In this document: positions 1-10,010 of the stretch, piece after piece
How the letters are laid out: every line of letters begins with the position of its first letter
How positions within the stretch are numbered: the first letter of the stretch is position 1
DNA from: Chara braunii
Lineage: Eukaryota; Streptophyta; Charophyceae; Charales; Characeae
Length of the DNA stretch: 29,051 nt
Reading direction: 5' to 3'
Assembly (NCBI GenBank): GCA_003427395.1
Contig: BFEA01001252.1
Coordinates: forward strand, 9,607 to 38,657
Position numbers and translations under genes: made by a program
The notes under the pieces: generated by a model
Database searches by the model: none
What the model saw: the letters and a program-made list of their open reading frames with translations, nothing else
Told to the model about the DNA's origin: nothing

Positions 1-3
1 CTT

Positions 4-360
4 GTAAAACATCATATGATGTGTCGATACAACCGACATTCAGAACTGGTCGGTGAGCATCTGGTGCTACGCCAAAAAGTTCGTCATGCGGCCGCGATAT
101 CCTCCGCAATTGCTCATTTTCGGGTTCCCGCATCATAGACTCCCTTATGATGACTAAAGTCAACAGCGGCAGGGTAGCAGGTCCCGTTCTCCGATATGGA
201 TCTCACGGTGGAGTGTGAAACTCTGCTCTCAAAGATCCAGACCAGGAAAGGGGGGCAGCTATCAACCAATGCTTGATCGTAAGGCATCATATGATCTGTC
301 CATTACATTGGCATTCGAAACTGTTTGGTGAGCATCTGGTGCTACGCTAACAATTTCCGA
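4..360. repeat. Diverged direct repeat pair (about 80 bp, 275-bp offset)
   Basis: Bases 4-85 and 279-360 align over about 80 bp. Both contain CATCATATGAT followed about 35 bases later by GGTGAGCATCTGGTGCTACGC. Substitutions are scattered between the two, so this is an old duplication and not an assembly copy. No gene is visible in 1-570. Confidence 0.7.
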
Positions 361-617
361 ACAAGACCGCGAGGTTCCCTAAGAGTGCTTTTGCCACCCC
401 ACAACACAGACCGCCAACTGTTTGGCACTGCGGGAAGGTTGTCAATTTCTTACGACGCGGAAGACTCGTGATCACTTCCGTCGTTTGTATGCGTGCTGAT
501 GGTGCTCGGCATTGCATACTTGACGCACTGGTGGTGTATGCTGCAATTGTCTAAATCTCACGGGATTTAAGTGTCTCGGATGCATCCGACATAAGAACCT
601 GTGACGATGCGGACTTG

Positions 618-908
618 CCAATATTTACCTGCATCATTGTATCGGATTCATCCGAGTCTAANATCAGTTACATATTTGCGCACCCGCAATTTCTACAGCA
701 TGTCTGATCNGTGACGGGCAAGGCTTGTAGTCNGGTTGAAGGCTGGCTGTGCACGTCTAATGTCAAGTCCGATATTTGCCTGCGTCGTTGCGTCGGATTC
801 ATCCGACTCTAAAGTATGTTACATACTTGCGGGCCCGCCATTTCTACACCATACATGTGAAATCGGTGAGGGTGAAGGCTTGTCGCCCGGTTCAAGGCTG
901 GCTATGCA
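618..908. repeat. Tandem-like direct repeat, about 140 bp, two copies
   Basis: Bases 618-753 and 769-908 align at an offset of 151 bp, with a 4-base indel near the end. Shared blocks are the motif CGGATTCATCCGA, TTACATA followed by CCGC and ATTTCTACA, and GGCTGGCT near the end. The left copy holds three N bases (661, 710, 733). No coding potential is recognisable. Confidence 0.7.
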
Positions 909-977
909 TTGTCTTTTTGTTTCGTTGCGCTGCCCTCTATAGTGCTCCCCAACTAGCGGACGCATCTCTGTCGCTTT

Positions 978-2204
978 ATGATTGCCAAAGTCCAACAACT
1001 GTCTCGGCTGCGATTTGGGTCAACGTCTGTTGCTCTGCTCGCAGGGAAAAGTGGAATGCTTCACTGGTGTGATACGACGACGGTTGATCAAGACTTCCCT
1101 CCCACGCCAGCTTGCCTTCCGTTACGTTTTCGGCAGGAATTGGCTGGGGAGGGATTGGTTATGGGCATTGGAGTTCCTAGCAGTGCCGATAGTACTTCTT
1201 CCCGACTCGAGCCATGTGCTTCCTCTGGAAAACGGTCACGTGACTCAAACACTCGGCATCGACGGAAGAGAACACAGTTGTTCACCTCCACCGCGCATTC
1301 GTACATTTGTCGTGACGTGCTCGAAGACCACAAAAACACTGGAAGCGGGGGCCAGTTTCTTAGTGTCGATTGTACATCCAGAGTCTCTTCAGCATGTTCT
1401 GAAATGACCGACGCTGGGATGTCGAGCTCCATACCNGAGGGGAATCTCGGTGACTGTAGTTATAGTGGGACGGAGTACGTGTATAGTGCGAACAACTGCA
1501 CTACTGCTGGTTCTTCCTTGGGAGTTGCCGATGGGGGTGATAGGGTTTCCTCGTCTACCCCTCCGCAGTGCCAGGAGAGTCAAGGACCGTCCACGGATGA
1601 AATCACTGAATACTGTTATTCACGAGACAGTCAGAGCTCCCGCTGCCTCTCCGAAGAGGACCGCCACATACGGTACATTTTGTCGGCGCCTATGCCCGGG
1701 GAAAGAAGACCCTATTCTATGGCAGACATAGAACCGGCCAAAAAGACACAGCATCAGCGAGCTATGGCCAAACTCAGGATGCAGTCACTTCAGGCAGTGC
1801 GAGGGATGCTCTATTGTAGGCGGATGTGTTGCGCTGAACTGACAGCCAAAGATGTCAGGCCGGTGCGGGAGGCATTCTACTCGAAAAGTTTCGTGGAAAG
1901 GACGAAGTGGTGGTTGCAAACCATACATGACTTCACGGTTATGGAAGGTGCTGCTAAGCGGGTCAGTCCTGTAGCTTGCAAACGGAAGATGTGCGTGCAG
2001 GCGTACTGTAACATTCTCGACATTTCTCGCAACACATTCTATGTCTACAAAAGGATGTACGATAACGGTGTTGTCGTTAGGGAGCATGGGCACTCGGGTT
2101 TGTCTAAACCATCCGAAAAAGTCATCACGATGCTTGCACTGTTGAAACGATTCATCGACGACCACGCCGATAGTATGCCGAATGAGATAGTCTGGAAAAA
2201 TTGA
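978..2204 (+). pseudogene. N-terminal part of broken DUF7869-type transposase-like gene
   Basis: This 408-codon frame holds a low-complexity Ser/Thr-rich first half with one N near 1436. It is followed by a Cys-containing segment (about residues 275-380) resembling the N-terminal region of transposon proteins that carry a C-terminal DUF7869-type catalytic domain. Recognisable are the stretch VCxQAYCNILDISRNTFYVY and the following REHGHSG and MPNE segments. The TGA at 2202-2204 is probably a nonsense mutation, because the same frame continues beyond it with related sequence (TKRAIYESL, then STFSAMWSKHFWHVSLACP) to about 2380. The frame then shifts by one base into the catalytic part that starts upstream of 2400. 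The true start is unknown; ATG 978 is only the first Met in this frame. The family assignment is from memory of family features. Confidence 0.5.
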
Positions 2205-2284
2205 GTTTGTCGTCCTCGCCGTAGGATTCCTACGACATTCACAAAACGAGCGATTTACGAATCATTGCGCTCTGATTTTTTGAT

Positions 2285-3334
2285 GTGTCACTCGGAAGTT
2301 GTGTCAGAGTCGACTTTCAGTGCTATGTGGAGCAAGCACTTCTGGCACGTGAGTCTAGCATGTCCAACACATTCACGAAGTGCGCAAAATGTATATTCTA
2401 CAAGCAGTGCATTGCCAAGTTGAAGTACGAGAGGGACCGTAAGAAATCCAAAGATAAGATGCGGAAACATCAAGAGTTGCAAGTCAACCACAGGCTAGAC
2501 TATAGCCGCTGCAAAATGGATTTTATCTTGCGGCAGTCCGAGTGTCTGTGCATCATTATTGACGGCATGGATCAAAAGAAAACTACCATACCACATATAG
2601 GACAGGCTAACTACTCGAAGGACTTGCACCATGAGAGGATGATGAAGACTGGTCTCATCGCCGTTCTGGTCCATGGCCGGGATCCGTCTATATATGTTTA
2701 CACATATTTTCCTTACTACACACATGGTCCCAGCAGTACGGCGACGTGTTTAATGCGGACTCTTACGGAGATCCAATCCAGTGGGAAACCTCTACCGCCG
2801 TTTCTTCGTATTCAAGCTGACAACTGCTTCAAAGAAAACAAGAATAGATTCATCTGCGCATTGGCAACACTTCTTGTGAAGTTCGGGATTTTCAAGGAAA
2901 TAGAAATTGGTTTTATGATAGTTGGACATACGCACACAGACGTCGATGCCACGTTTGGTGTTTTCTCTAAGAAACTCAGGGACAATGATGCCTACACAAT
3001 GGATGAGTTGTTCCTCTTGCTAAAGCGGTCTCATAAGACTCCTCCGCGGTGTATTTTTCTTGATAGGATAGCGGACTGGAGAGGTCTTATTTGCCCGCAT
3101 AAAGAGTATTGCACAGACGCTAAGTGGTTGCCCGAGGATGGTCCTCTTTACTGGTTCAAACAAACAGACAACGGTGGTTACGCTGGTCCGCAGCAACCTT
3201 TCGATCCTCTGCCAGTCCAACCGGCGTTCCTCGACGATTACAAGAACGGTTTGGAGGGTGTGAAGAGGTTTTTGGAAGTCTATGAAAAAAAAAAGAGAAA
3301 CTTGGACGACTTTCTGGGACGAAGAGGTGACTAA
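2285..3334 (+). pseudogene. Catalytic region of DUF7869-type transposase-like gene
   Basis: This is the core of the broken gene that begins in the 978-2204 segment. Visible motifs are a CAKC pair and a basic coiled-coil-like stretch (residues about 34-65), IIDGMDQKK (first candidate acidic residue), QADNCFKENKNR (second), and GHTHTDVDATFG (third His/Asp box). This spacing and these words are typical of the family catalogued as DUF7869, an RNase H-fold, probably transposon-derived group found in animals, fungi-like organisms and algae. Biochemical activity of the family is unproven to my knowledge. The reading frame ends just after a run of ten A (3285-3294). A frame change there leads into the 3282-4007 segment, so a homopolymer error or a real frameshift breaks the protein. 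Confidence 0.6.
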
Positions 3335-4007
3335 AATAGATAGGGCTTTTCGGTTTTGGGAAGATCAGGTCAAACACGCGGGGGACATTATCAACAACGG
3401 GGTGTCTTCGGCACCCATCACCGGATTCTGGCCAAAGGCCACCCATGTCGTTGAAGACAGGAGTTCTTACTCTGATTCGGATGCATCCGAATTACAGAGA
3501 GAACCTCTATTCGTGGGTCTTCAGAGGGATAAGCCTAAGGCCAGCTTTGATCCTTTCGAAGATGTGCATGTCGACAGTTTTGTCATTATGCAACCGTCAG
3601 ACGAGGACATGCATCAAGGAGTGTCTTTTTGGGTTAGCCAGGTTCGCAGTGAAGTTGACAAGAACGAAGATTCGTCAACTTACAACCAATTCAAAGTGAA
3701 GTACTGGGTTCAGATCGGAAAAGCGAGCACACTAAGAGAATTATATGCCGACGCCTGGGGAAAAAAATGGAAAAAAACTCCAGGGCACGAGGAAGAGTAT
3801 CAACATGTCACAACCGTTGCGTTTTCTTGGATGAGACAAACGAGGACGAATGTCTGCGAGTCCTCCAAAAAGTTTACCACCGGTCTTGTGATTCCTCTGA
3901 AAGTAAGAAAAAATGCAATTCCCGCCCTAGAAAACGGCGTTGGCGCTCAAACACAAAGCGTTTCCGGAGAAGGGAGCGGGCAGGAGGCTACCTCATCGAG
4001 AGTGTGA
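3282..4007 (+). pseudogene. C-terminal part of DUF7869-type transposase-like gene
   Basis: Its sequence continues the preceding catalytic frame after the ten-A run. It has a WEDQVKHAGDII stretch and then FWP. An acidic linker (SDSDASEL) is encoded by the palindrome at 3477. Next comes a segment of the form DSFVIMQPSDEDMHQGVSFWVSQV followed by FKVKYWVQI, like the small beta-rich module often found at the end of these proteins. The tail (residues about 180-241) is Ser/Gly-rich and unconserved in appearance. Together with 978-2204 and 2285-3334 it forms one decayed gene; it is unlikely to be an independent gene. Confidence 0.5.
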
Positions 4008-4286
4008 TGGTTGTCGTCTTTTCGTGAGGAGAACGTATTGCCATGCTGGCCTGTGCACACCACGCTTGACTCCATGAAATACATCGCTTAATGATTTGTG
4101 CTCTCTGGGTTACATGCTTCAAATCAACAAGAGTTCTTCATTAATTTCCGACATTGAGCGTGGGGGCGTTTTGGTCGTCGTAGCATGACCTCGGGTTTTC
4201 GGTCCTGACCTTGATGTGACGCTTTTATTGTGACTTTTGTCTTTTGCAGTGTGCAGACTTTCCTCTTCTGACGTACTTCGAAAAAC

Positions 4287-4700
4287 ATGGATGAGATTTT
4301 AGGCTACATTGAAATAAAAGTACCTAAACGACTGACGATCATCACAAAGGGAGGAGCGTTTCCTTTTCAATATGAGAGAATCTTCAGGATCGTAGCGGGA
4401 GGACGGACAATGTTTGTCATCATGGTGAGGTTTACTGATCTCAACATTTTCGACATGCGAATATATGAACGTCGGGGTGAAAATTGGATGCGAGGAGATT
4501 TTACAAGAGCTTATGTAAAAGCTTCAGAAGTTTTTTTCGCCTTGAGACATGCTGTGCTCGGAGCAGGGGGTGACATTGAGGGTTTCTCGTTTTCCATTAC
4601 GGAGTTTGAAGGTCTGCCTCAACCTCCAATCATGACTTGCATGGTGGACGGTTCGACATGGGAACCGATAGTGAACGCTCTGCGAAGAGGCTTCTTCTGA
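4287..4700 (+). CDS. Orphan hypothetical protein, 137 aa
   Basis: I do not recognise this protein. It is a compact frame starting MDEILGYIEIKVPKRL. It has alternating hydrophobic and charged residues compatible with a beta-rich fold, one run FRIVAGGRTMFVIMVRF that could be a beta hairpin, and a C-terminal WEPIVNALRRGFF. No signal peptide or membrane segment is evident. It lies 280 bp downstream of the broken transposase-like gene on the same strand and is followed by a decayed tandem copy of its own C-terminal half (about 4990-5230). The duplication shows that this unit was copied. It could be an accessory ORF of the same transposon, or a chance ORF within a repeat. Confidence 0.4.
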   Translation: MDEILGYIEIKVPKRLTIITKGGAFPFQYERIFRIVAGGRTMFVIMVRFTDLNIFDMRIYERRGENWMRGDFTRAYVKASEVFFALRHAVLGAGGDIEGFSFSITEFEGLPQPPIMTCMVDGSTWEPIVNALRRGFF

Positions 4701-5400
4701 GGACTTCAACTTTTTAAGACGTTTGGTGACCAGTCTTACGTTTCTGGAATTTTGTATCATTATGTCGGATTTGTAAACATTTTCGTAGTATAGTCATTTC
4801 TGATTATTTTTAATTTTCACCAGTTTGAGAGACGAGTCTCGACACTTCCTAAGTTTTGTGGTCGAATGCCAGATTAGTTGAAATTTGCACACTGTAAAGT
4901 ATTAACGAAAGCCACGAGTGCCGACCCTGGCTCATGGTCGGTTGTGGTTCGGATGCATCCGACCCAGAGAATAAGGATACTGTTACGACAACCAAACATA
5001 AGAGCGTCAAGGGGGAAACTGGATGTTAGGGGATTTTACATCACCTTATCTGCAAGCTGCAGATGTTCTTGTGTCCTTGAGACGTGCTGTTGTCATGGCT
5101 GAGGGAGACGTTCAAGGTTTCTCGATTTTCATTACGGGTTTCGAAGGTCTGCCTCAACCTCCTATCTAGGCTTGCATTGTGCATGGTTCAACGTGGGAAC
5201 CGCTAGTGAACGCTTTTTGAAGAGACTTATTTTGAAGATTTCAAGTTCGGGACACTTTCGTGACGAGTCTTACGTTTTTAGAGTTCCGTCAGGATGTCGG
5301 ATTTGTTAATGTTTTCATAGTGTAGACTTTTTTAGAGAGACATCTCGACATTTTCAAATTTTTGTGTTAGAATGTCCGATTAGTTGAAATTTTCACGGAA
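4460..5400. repeat. Tandem duplication of ORF end plus 3' flank
   Basis: About 4460-4895 corresponds to about 4988-5400. Outside the coding part the copies share TGTCGGATTTGT followed by a TTTTC block, a TCTCGACA block, and GATTAGTTGAAATTT. Divergence is substantial, so this is an old event. The spacer contains one copy of the TCGGATGCATCCGA palindrome (4949-4962). Confidence 0.6.
4988..5230 (+). pseudogene. Decayed tandem copy of the 137-aa ORF
   Basis: The sequence aligns with about 4460-4700 of the preceding ORF, including the shared stretches GAAGGTCTGCCTCAACCTCC and GTGAACGCT. It is broken: a TAG replaces the context of the upstream ATG in the segment after CAACCTCC, and several small indels destroy the frame. 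The ATG-proximal half is missing. The alignment continues past the coding part into the 3' flank, so the duplication was of DNA and not of a spliced message. Confidence 0.6.
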
Positions 5401-5772
5401 ACTTTTTGGTTAATTGTGGACGGTCCGAAATAGCCTTGCCAAATCTTTGGTTAATGGAAACTTTTGAGGTAACCGTTACGAATTCACAATATTGGGACCA
5501 GATAACTGTTATCAGTTTTTACGGCATACTTCTCATTTGTCTCGACAATGGTTGTGTGCCTGCTTATGTAGGCTGGGTGTCCCACTCTGTTTTTAATTTG
5601 TCTTCGCTTTTCAATCTAGTTCTCATGAGTTGTCAATTGTCTTCAAAATTCAGTGAGATCTTCCAAAATAATTATAAGGTCCTTGGTCACTTCAACGTCT
5701 GATAATTTGTACACAGTTTGATTCGGATATATCCTACGCATTCGTTTGAGCCTTCTCCAATGCCCAATCCTC

Positions 5773-6145
5773 AGATGATAACGTCTCTACATAATATGCT
5801 CCCCACCACTTCACTCTGTACGATGCCCGTTTGTTTTGAGAAATGTTTGGTAAAGTGATAATGTATATGCAACCGCCATATAGTTGGAATTTAAGACTGA
5901 TGGTTACTAGAGTTCTTAAGGGGTTCCCGATGGTGCACTTTTATTTGTTAACATACATCATTTGATCTCGGCAAGGACAGTGGCGGAGTGGTGGGCAGGA
6001 TTGGGTAGGGATGTTACAAGTTCATGGTTGCGAGGTCGAACTCGACAAGCGGCAAATGATAACATCTCTGCATAATGTTGCCCACCACTTCACTCCATCC
6101 AATGCCCTTTTATTTTAAGAAATGTCTGCTAAGCTATAATTGTTC
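5773..6145. repeat. Diverged direct repeat, about 90 bp, 281-bp offset
   Basis: About 5773-5864 and 6054-6145 share GATAAC followed by TCTCT, then CCACCACTTCACTC, then AAGAAATGT or GAGAAATGT. The surrounding 5400-6800 is AT-rich. I see no supported gene there. Confidence 0.6.
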
Positions 6146-7176
6146 TTGGAATGATAACATATTGGTTAATTTTCCCTCGGAGGGTGATCCGGGCTATGAT
6201 CATAAGTTCATCCTTGTTTTTGAGTGAACTTCAAGGATATTTAATGAATGACGCACGGTTTATAACATAACGGATTTTCTCCATCCGAATAATGAAATAT
6301 TTGATTCGGATATATCCCAGTTTTACTATAAAACTAGCCAACTTGTGTATTATGGATTATATCGAAACATGTGACTCAGATGTATCCTACTCATCCTGCT
6401 TGTATTCAATTAAACTTCAAAAATGAGCTATTCTTTTCACTCCCATGCACCCTTTTAAGCCTCAACGAAGACCTTTTTCGGGTCACTCATATGCGTCCCT
6501 CACAAGGGGAAACCTTCGATATGCTACGTCGTACTGACTGTCTGAATGTGTGCCAGTTTAGTTGAGGATTTATCCGTTGAACAGGGACTCTGATCATTGT
6601 GTATTAATGTATAATGAGCATCTTCTTTCGTCAGCCGTGTATACCTTTCGAGTTTCTCGAACGACAAAAGTACTATTTAGAAAATAAAGTACTATTTTAA
6701 TGAATAACATGTTAAACCTCCTCCATATCCTGGATTACCCATCTGTTGGAATAGTCCTAATGGTTGCCCAAGCGGAAGTGCGCTACTTGCTTGTGCTAGC
6801 GCCAACTCTTAGAACAATTGTGCCAAGAGGGCGTTAGCTTGCATGGCCTGTGGAGTCACCGTATAAGCAGGATTCTGGTAGATGTTTGCAAAACTCATCT
6901 CTGGTGGTTGGGCCGGTCCGCCTCCAACGGCAAAAGCCGCAGGTTTGGCGCTCGCTCCTCCTCTTCCAAGCGGTCCTTGATATATATGTCTGGACAATCC
7001 CTCCTGAGCCACTCCTTCTCTGCCGCCTTGACCTCCTGCACTGCCTTGTTGCTGACGAGGGCGACCTCCTCTCCTACATTCGTCGGCTGTGTGAAAGAAC
7101 GCACGAAATTTCCGACAGCGTGGAGTGTCTGATGACGCAAGCTTGACTTCAAGTTCGTCTCCTTCGAAGGTGTCCA

Positions 7177-7647
7177 CTATTATAGAATCCTTCATGTTTG
7201 GTCTAGCCTCCGGATCGAGATCAAACTTGATATTCACGAGCGCCGGCTTTTGACGGTCCCGCTCTGGCGGGTGCGTCAACGTAACCGGGCCAATTGCTCG
7301 TCGTATGTGTGACTCCAGATAAAACATAGCATCTAACGGTACTTGAACCGCAATGACCCAAAATGTCGATAGTTCCTCCAACCTTCGTTGCTCCTCTCTT
7401 ATACACATCTAGATGTGTATAAGAGACAGCTATTATAGAATCCTTCATGTTTGGTCTAGCCTCCGGATCGAGATCAAACTTGATATTCACGAGCGCCGGC
7501 TTTTGACGGTCCCGCTCTGGCGGGTGCGTCAACGTAACCGGGCCAATTGCTCGTCGTATGTGTGACTCCAGATAAAACATAGCATCTAACGGTACTTGAA
7601 CCGCAATGACCCAAAATGTCGATAGTTCCTCCAACCTTCGTTGCTCC
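7177..7647. repeat. Artificial 218-bp direct duplication around adapter
   Basis: Bases 7177-7394 and 7430-7647 are identical as read, with the mate-pair adapter between them and nothing else. This is the pattern left when both ends of a circularised fragment are assembled through the junction. The true sequence most likely has only one copy. Confidence 0.9.
7395..7429. other. Nextera mate-pair junction adapter (artefact)
   Basis: A near-perfect inverted pair of Tn5 mosaic-end sequences: bases 7395-7410 are the last 16 of the left arm and 7411-7429 the complete right arm AGATGTGTATAAGAGACAG. Read on the minus strand it gives the well-known artefact peptide VSYTHLDVYKR. It is laboratory sequence, not genomic. 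Confidence 0.97.
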
Positions 7648-8165
7648 CTCAGCTGCGCGTTGGTGAGCCAGGGCTTGAATTCCATCCTGTATGTGTCTCC
7701 TCCCAACACCACTTCTGCACTCCGTTTCTCCACGAGCCAAGAAAAAATTGTAGTACTCTTTGCAACATACGAGGCTACATTTAGGCTTTCCAATTTGACT
7801 CTTCCTCTACTGAAGCCTTCGCCAAATTCGCCTGTCTGGATTCTTTCATCTTCGTAAGCTCTAATGAGGTCTTCCTTCACGTTCCTTGGGAGAAAATGAG
7901 CTGCATCTCTGAAGATCACGGTAACGGTCCGCTCCTTCAGCCACTGTACCTTTACACTATCCATGGAGTCCTTCACTTTGAATCTGACGCTGCGCCCTTG
8001 TACCGTCATTTCCCCTGGGTCGATGTCCCTGGGGAGGATGCCTTCTTCGTAAAGAAGCTCTCTTACTCTTGCATCGTCCTCCTCCTGCCCTTCCGGAGCG
8101 GGGGGGGGGGATCTATTCGCCATCCCTGTCCCCGTTTCCGGATTCATTGGGTCAAGGATAGATAA

Positions 8166-9450
8166 ATAGAGAAGGGGGTGTGATGACGAGTGAAGATGAG
8201 GAAGTTATAGGTATTGTCTTAAGCTATGAGTCTGAGAGAGAGGGTTACATGTCCTCTGAGTCCGGAAACATCCTTCGAGCACGGAAGTGCCCTATCTGGT
8301 GACAATGATATCTATGGCGTCGCTAATAGCAGGAAGGAACCGCTAGGCACGTGACATCAAAACTAGCAGGGGTGCTGGCTTTCGTCAACATCCCTGTTGT
8401 CGCTTCAAGGAGCGAGCTAGATGACGTCTCTTCCAGACCGCCGTCTTGCTGACCGCGGGAGCTGTTGCCCTAGGTCCACCGGCCGAACAGCGCTTGGTCG
8501 GAGCGCAAATTAGCGCTGGCGGAAGCGCTTCGGTCCTTCCTCTCCGTTCTCTTACCTTAATTAGCCTTGTTATCTTTGGCAGGAAAACAAAAAAAAAAAA
8601 GGAAAAGAAGGGATCTGGGACTGTGCAGGATATCTGAGAAGATTCGGTAATTCAAATGGAACGGCATCAGACTTCAGGGTGCAGGCATGAATGCCCCGTC
8701 GAATCTCTCTGTTCGGCATTCCTTGGCAGAGCACGTTCAGACGACGACTTTCTTGGATGCATCTGCCTGCGATCACGCGCAGACAGTGGACCTATCTGAC
8801 CGCATTATGTCCACAGACCAGTCGAAAAATTCCTTTTGGAAGGTCCCTTGGCCAACACCATGGGCCTCGCTACGGTACTCTAGACATCCACAAAAAGTAT
8901 GGCGCCGTATCTTGCCATGTTTTAGGCGAAGATTCGTTCCCATTTTGCACATTTCGCGAGTAGTGGAGTGAGGAGTAGTGGAGTGAGGCCTCGTCTCAAG
9001 CCCGATGCCGATTCGTGAACATCTGTCGCTCGGCGATTCAGGTGCGATGCAATCGTGGTACACATGGCGACTAATTACTGTCTGGATAAGATTGTATATC
9101 CATAAGGCCGAAAATTGTTGATGCTATTTTGCGACCCCACAAAACGACGAACTCTCAGGGATATGCGATTGCGTGTGGGACACTGCTACTCACAGCCAAC
9201 GGGCGCCAATGCGCTCTGGAACTCCCGGGGTTCTTTGCGCGCCAAGATTTTCGCGCCAAATTGTTTTTTGAATCTTTAATTATGGCGGGTCGGTGGAGGG
9301 CAGGAGTACAGAGCACGGGGTGAGGTACCAACGCTTGACAGTTTATGCCCTGTACGAGATGAACGGCGAGGTGACATAATTAATCAATCAATCAAGCAAT
9401 AGGAGCTGAGAGGGAGGGGGTGAGGTTCTGATCTGATGGTGGAATTCCAG
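8166..9450. other. No recognised gene; minor motifs
   Basis: I see no supportable gene in this interval. It has an A-rich run near 8587-8601 and a duplicated GTAGTGGAGTGAG unit around 8960-8990. An E2F-like TTTTCGCGCCAAA lies at about 9246-9262, upstream of the EGY3-like gene. These may be part of that gene's promoter but nothing proves it. Confidence 0.4.
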
Positions 9451-9458
9451 GATGACGA

Positions 9459-10010
9459 CACGTGCGGCAATCCCTCTGGTTCCTGTATGCTCGTATACAC
9501 CGACGACGGGGGGGAGCAGGGCGGAATCAAAACTGGGCCCGAGCTGGGTGCCACGTGGATCGAGTGAGGCAATCCTTGGCCCGAGCTTGGTGCCACGTGG
9601 ACCGAGAAAGAAATGGAGCAAGCAGCAGATCTCCATTTGCGCATGGGAAGCGAAGCCGCCACGTGCCAATCGAGGAGCAGAAGGTCGTCGACCCGACAGG
9701 CTGGCTCCGCCGTCACCTGGAGTGCAAGGCCAAGGTCAGCTCCCCAGGCGGCGCGCAGAGAATAGCACTGAGAGGCATTCGGTATTGCCACGTGGCATGT
9801 CGAGGGCAGCGGCTTTGCTCGTGGGCAAAGTGGGGGTCGAAGGGGTGCTGTGCGCGAGCTGCAGCCGGTTTCAGCGCAACAACAGCGGCAGCAGCAGCAG
9901 CAGCAGCAAATTTCAGCCCGTCCAGGACTCATCTCGTCTCAGCGGGAAAGCACCGCCACGTGTCGTCACGAGGGAATCGCCACGTGTCGGCACGACGGCA
10001 ACGCCACGTG
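9459..10010. promoter_or_regulatory. Cluster of eight G-box cores (CACGTG)
   Basis: CACGTG occurs at 9459, 9552, 9594, 9660, 9789, 9957, 9981 and 10005, mostly as GCCACGTG. One would expect far less than one such hexamer in 552 bases of random sequence. Two copies sit in a 42-bp direct repeat (about 9536-9564 and 9578-9606), and the last three are exactly 24 bp apart. G-boxes are bound by plant bZIP and bHLH factors (light and abscisic-acid responses). The first five lie before the likely start codon at 9797; the last three are inside the open frame, where they encode Pro-Arg-Val repeats. Confidence 0.5.

Larger units (their letters stand above)
576..6319. repeat. Dispersed 14-bp palindrome TCGGATGCATCCGA and variants
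   Basis: The perfect 14-bp palindrome occurs at 576-589, 3477-3490 and 4949-4962. One-base variants with TT in place of TG lie at 642-655 and 793-806. Looser forms (TCGGATATATCC) lie at 5723-5736 and 6306-6319. At 3477 the motif is inside an open frame and encodes part of Ser-Asp-Ser-Asp-Ala-Ser-Glu; elsewhere it is outside any gene I can support. It could be a protein-binding palindrome, or remains of an acidic Ser-Asp coding repeat. Confidence 0.55.
6809..8147 (-). pseudogene. LINE ORF1-like (DUF4283/zinc knuckle type) protein
   Basis: On the minus strand, a frame starting at 8147 (or at an internal Met eight codons later) gives an acidic N-terminus. A globular region follows with TVIFRDAAHFLPRNVKEDLIRAY, then FKPWLTNAQL and FWVIAVQVPLDAMFYLESHIRRAIG. 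Then come a KFDLDPEARPNMKDSI segment and a zinc-knuckle-like CRKFRAFFHTADEC (coding bases about 7073-7117). The order matches the nucleic-acid-binding ORF1 of plant LINE elements (DUF4283, then CCHC). The second Cys of the CCHC is Phe here. The C-terminus (residues after the knuckle) is Gly/Gln-rich and ends at 6809. The frame as assembled is interrupted by an adapter plus a 218-bp artificial duplication (7177-7394 = 7430-7647); without that artefact the two halves are one continuous protein. No ORF2 (endonuclease-RT) is seen downstream. Confidence 0.55.

Noticed and set aside
5406-5702. 98-codon frame starting MVNCGRSEIALPNLW
   Set aside because: It begins in the decayed tandem copy, has no recognisable domain and lies in AT-rich DNA; a chance frame is likelier.
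7395-7429. Inverted repeat that could be read as a transposon end or hairpin
   Set aside because: It is the Tn5 mosaic-end pair of the Nextera mate-pair protocol, a laboratory sequence.
9384-9932. 182-codon minus-strand frame rich in Cys and Pro
   Set aside because: It lies opposite the EGY3-like frame; its CCCCCCCC run is the complement of a GCA repeat, so it is a shadow.
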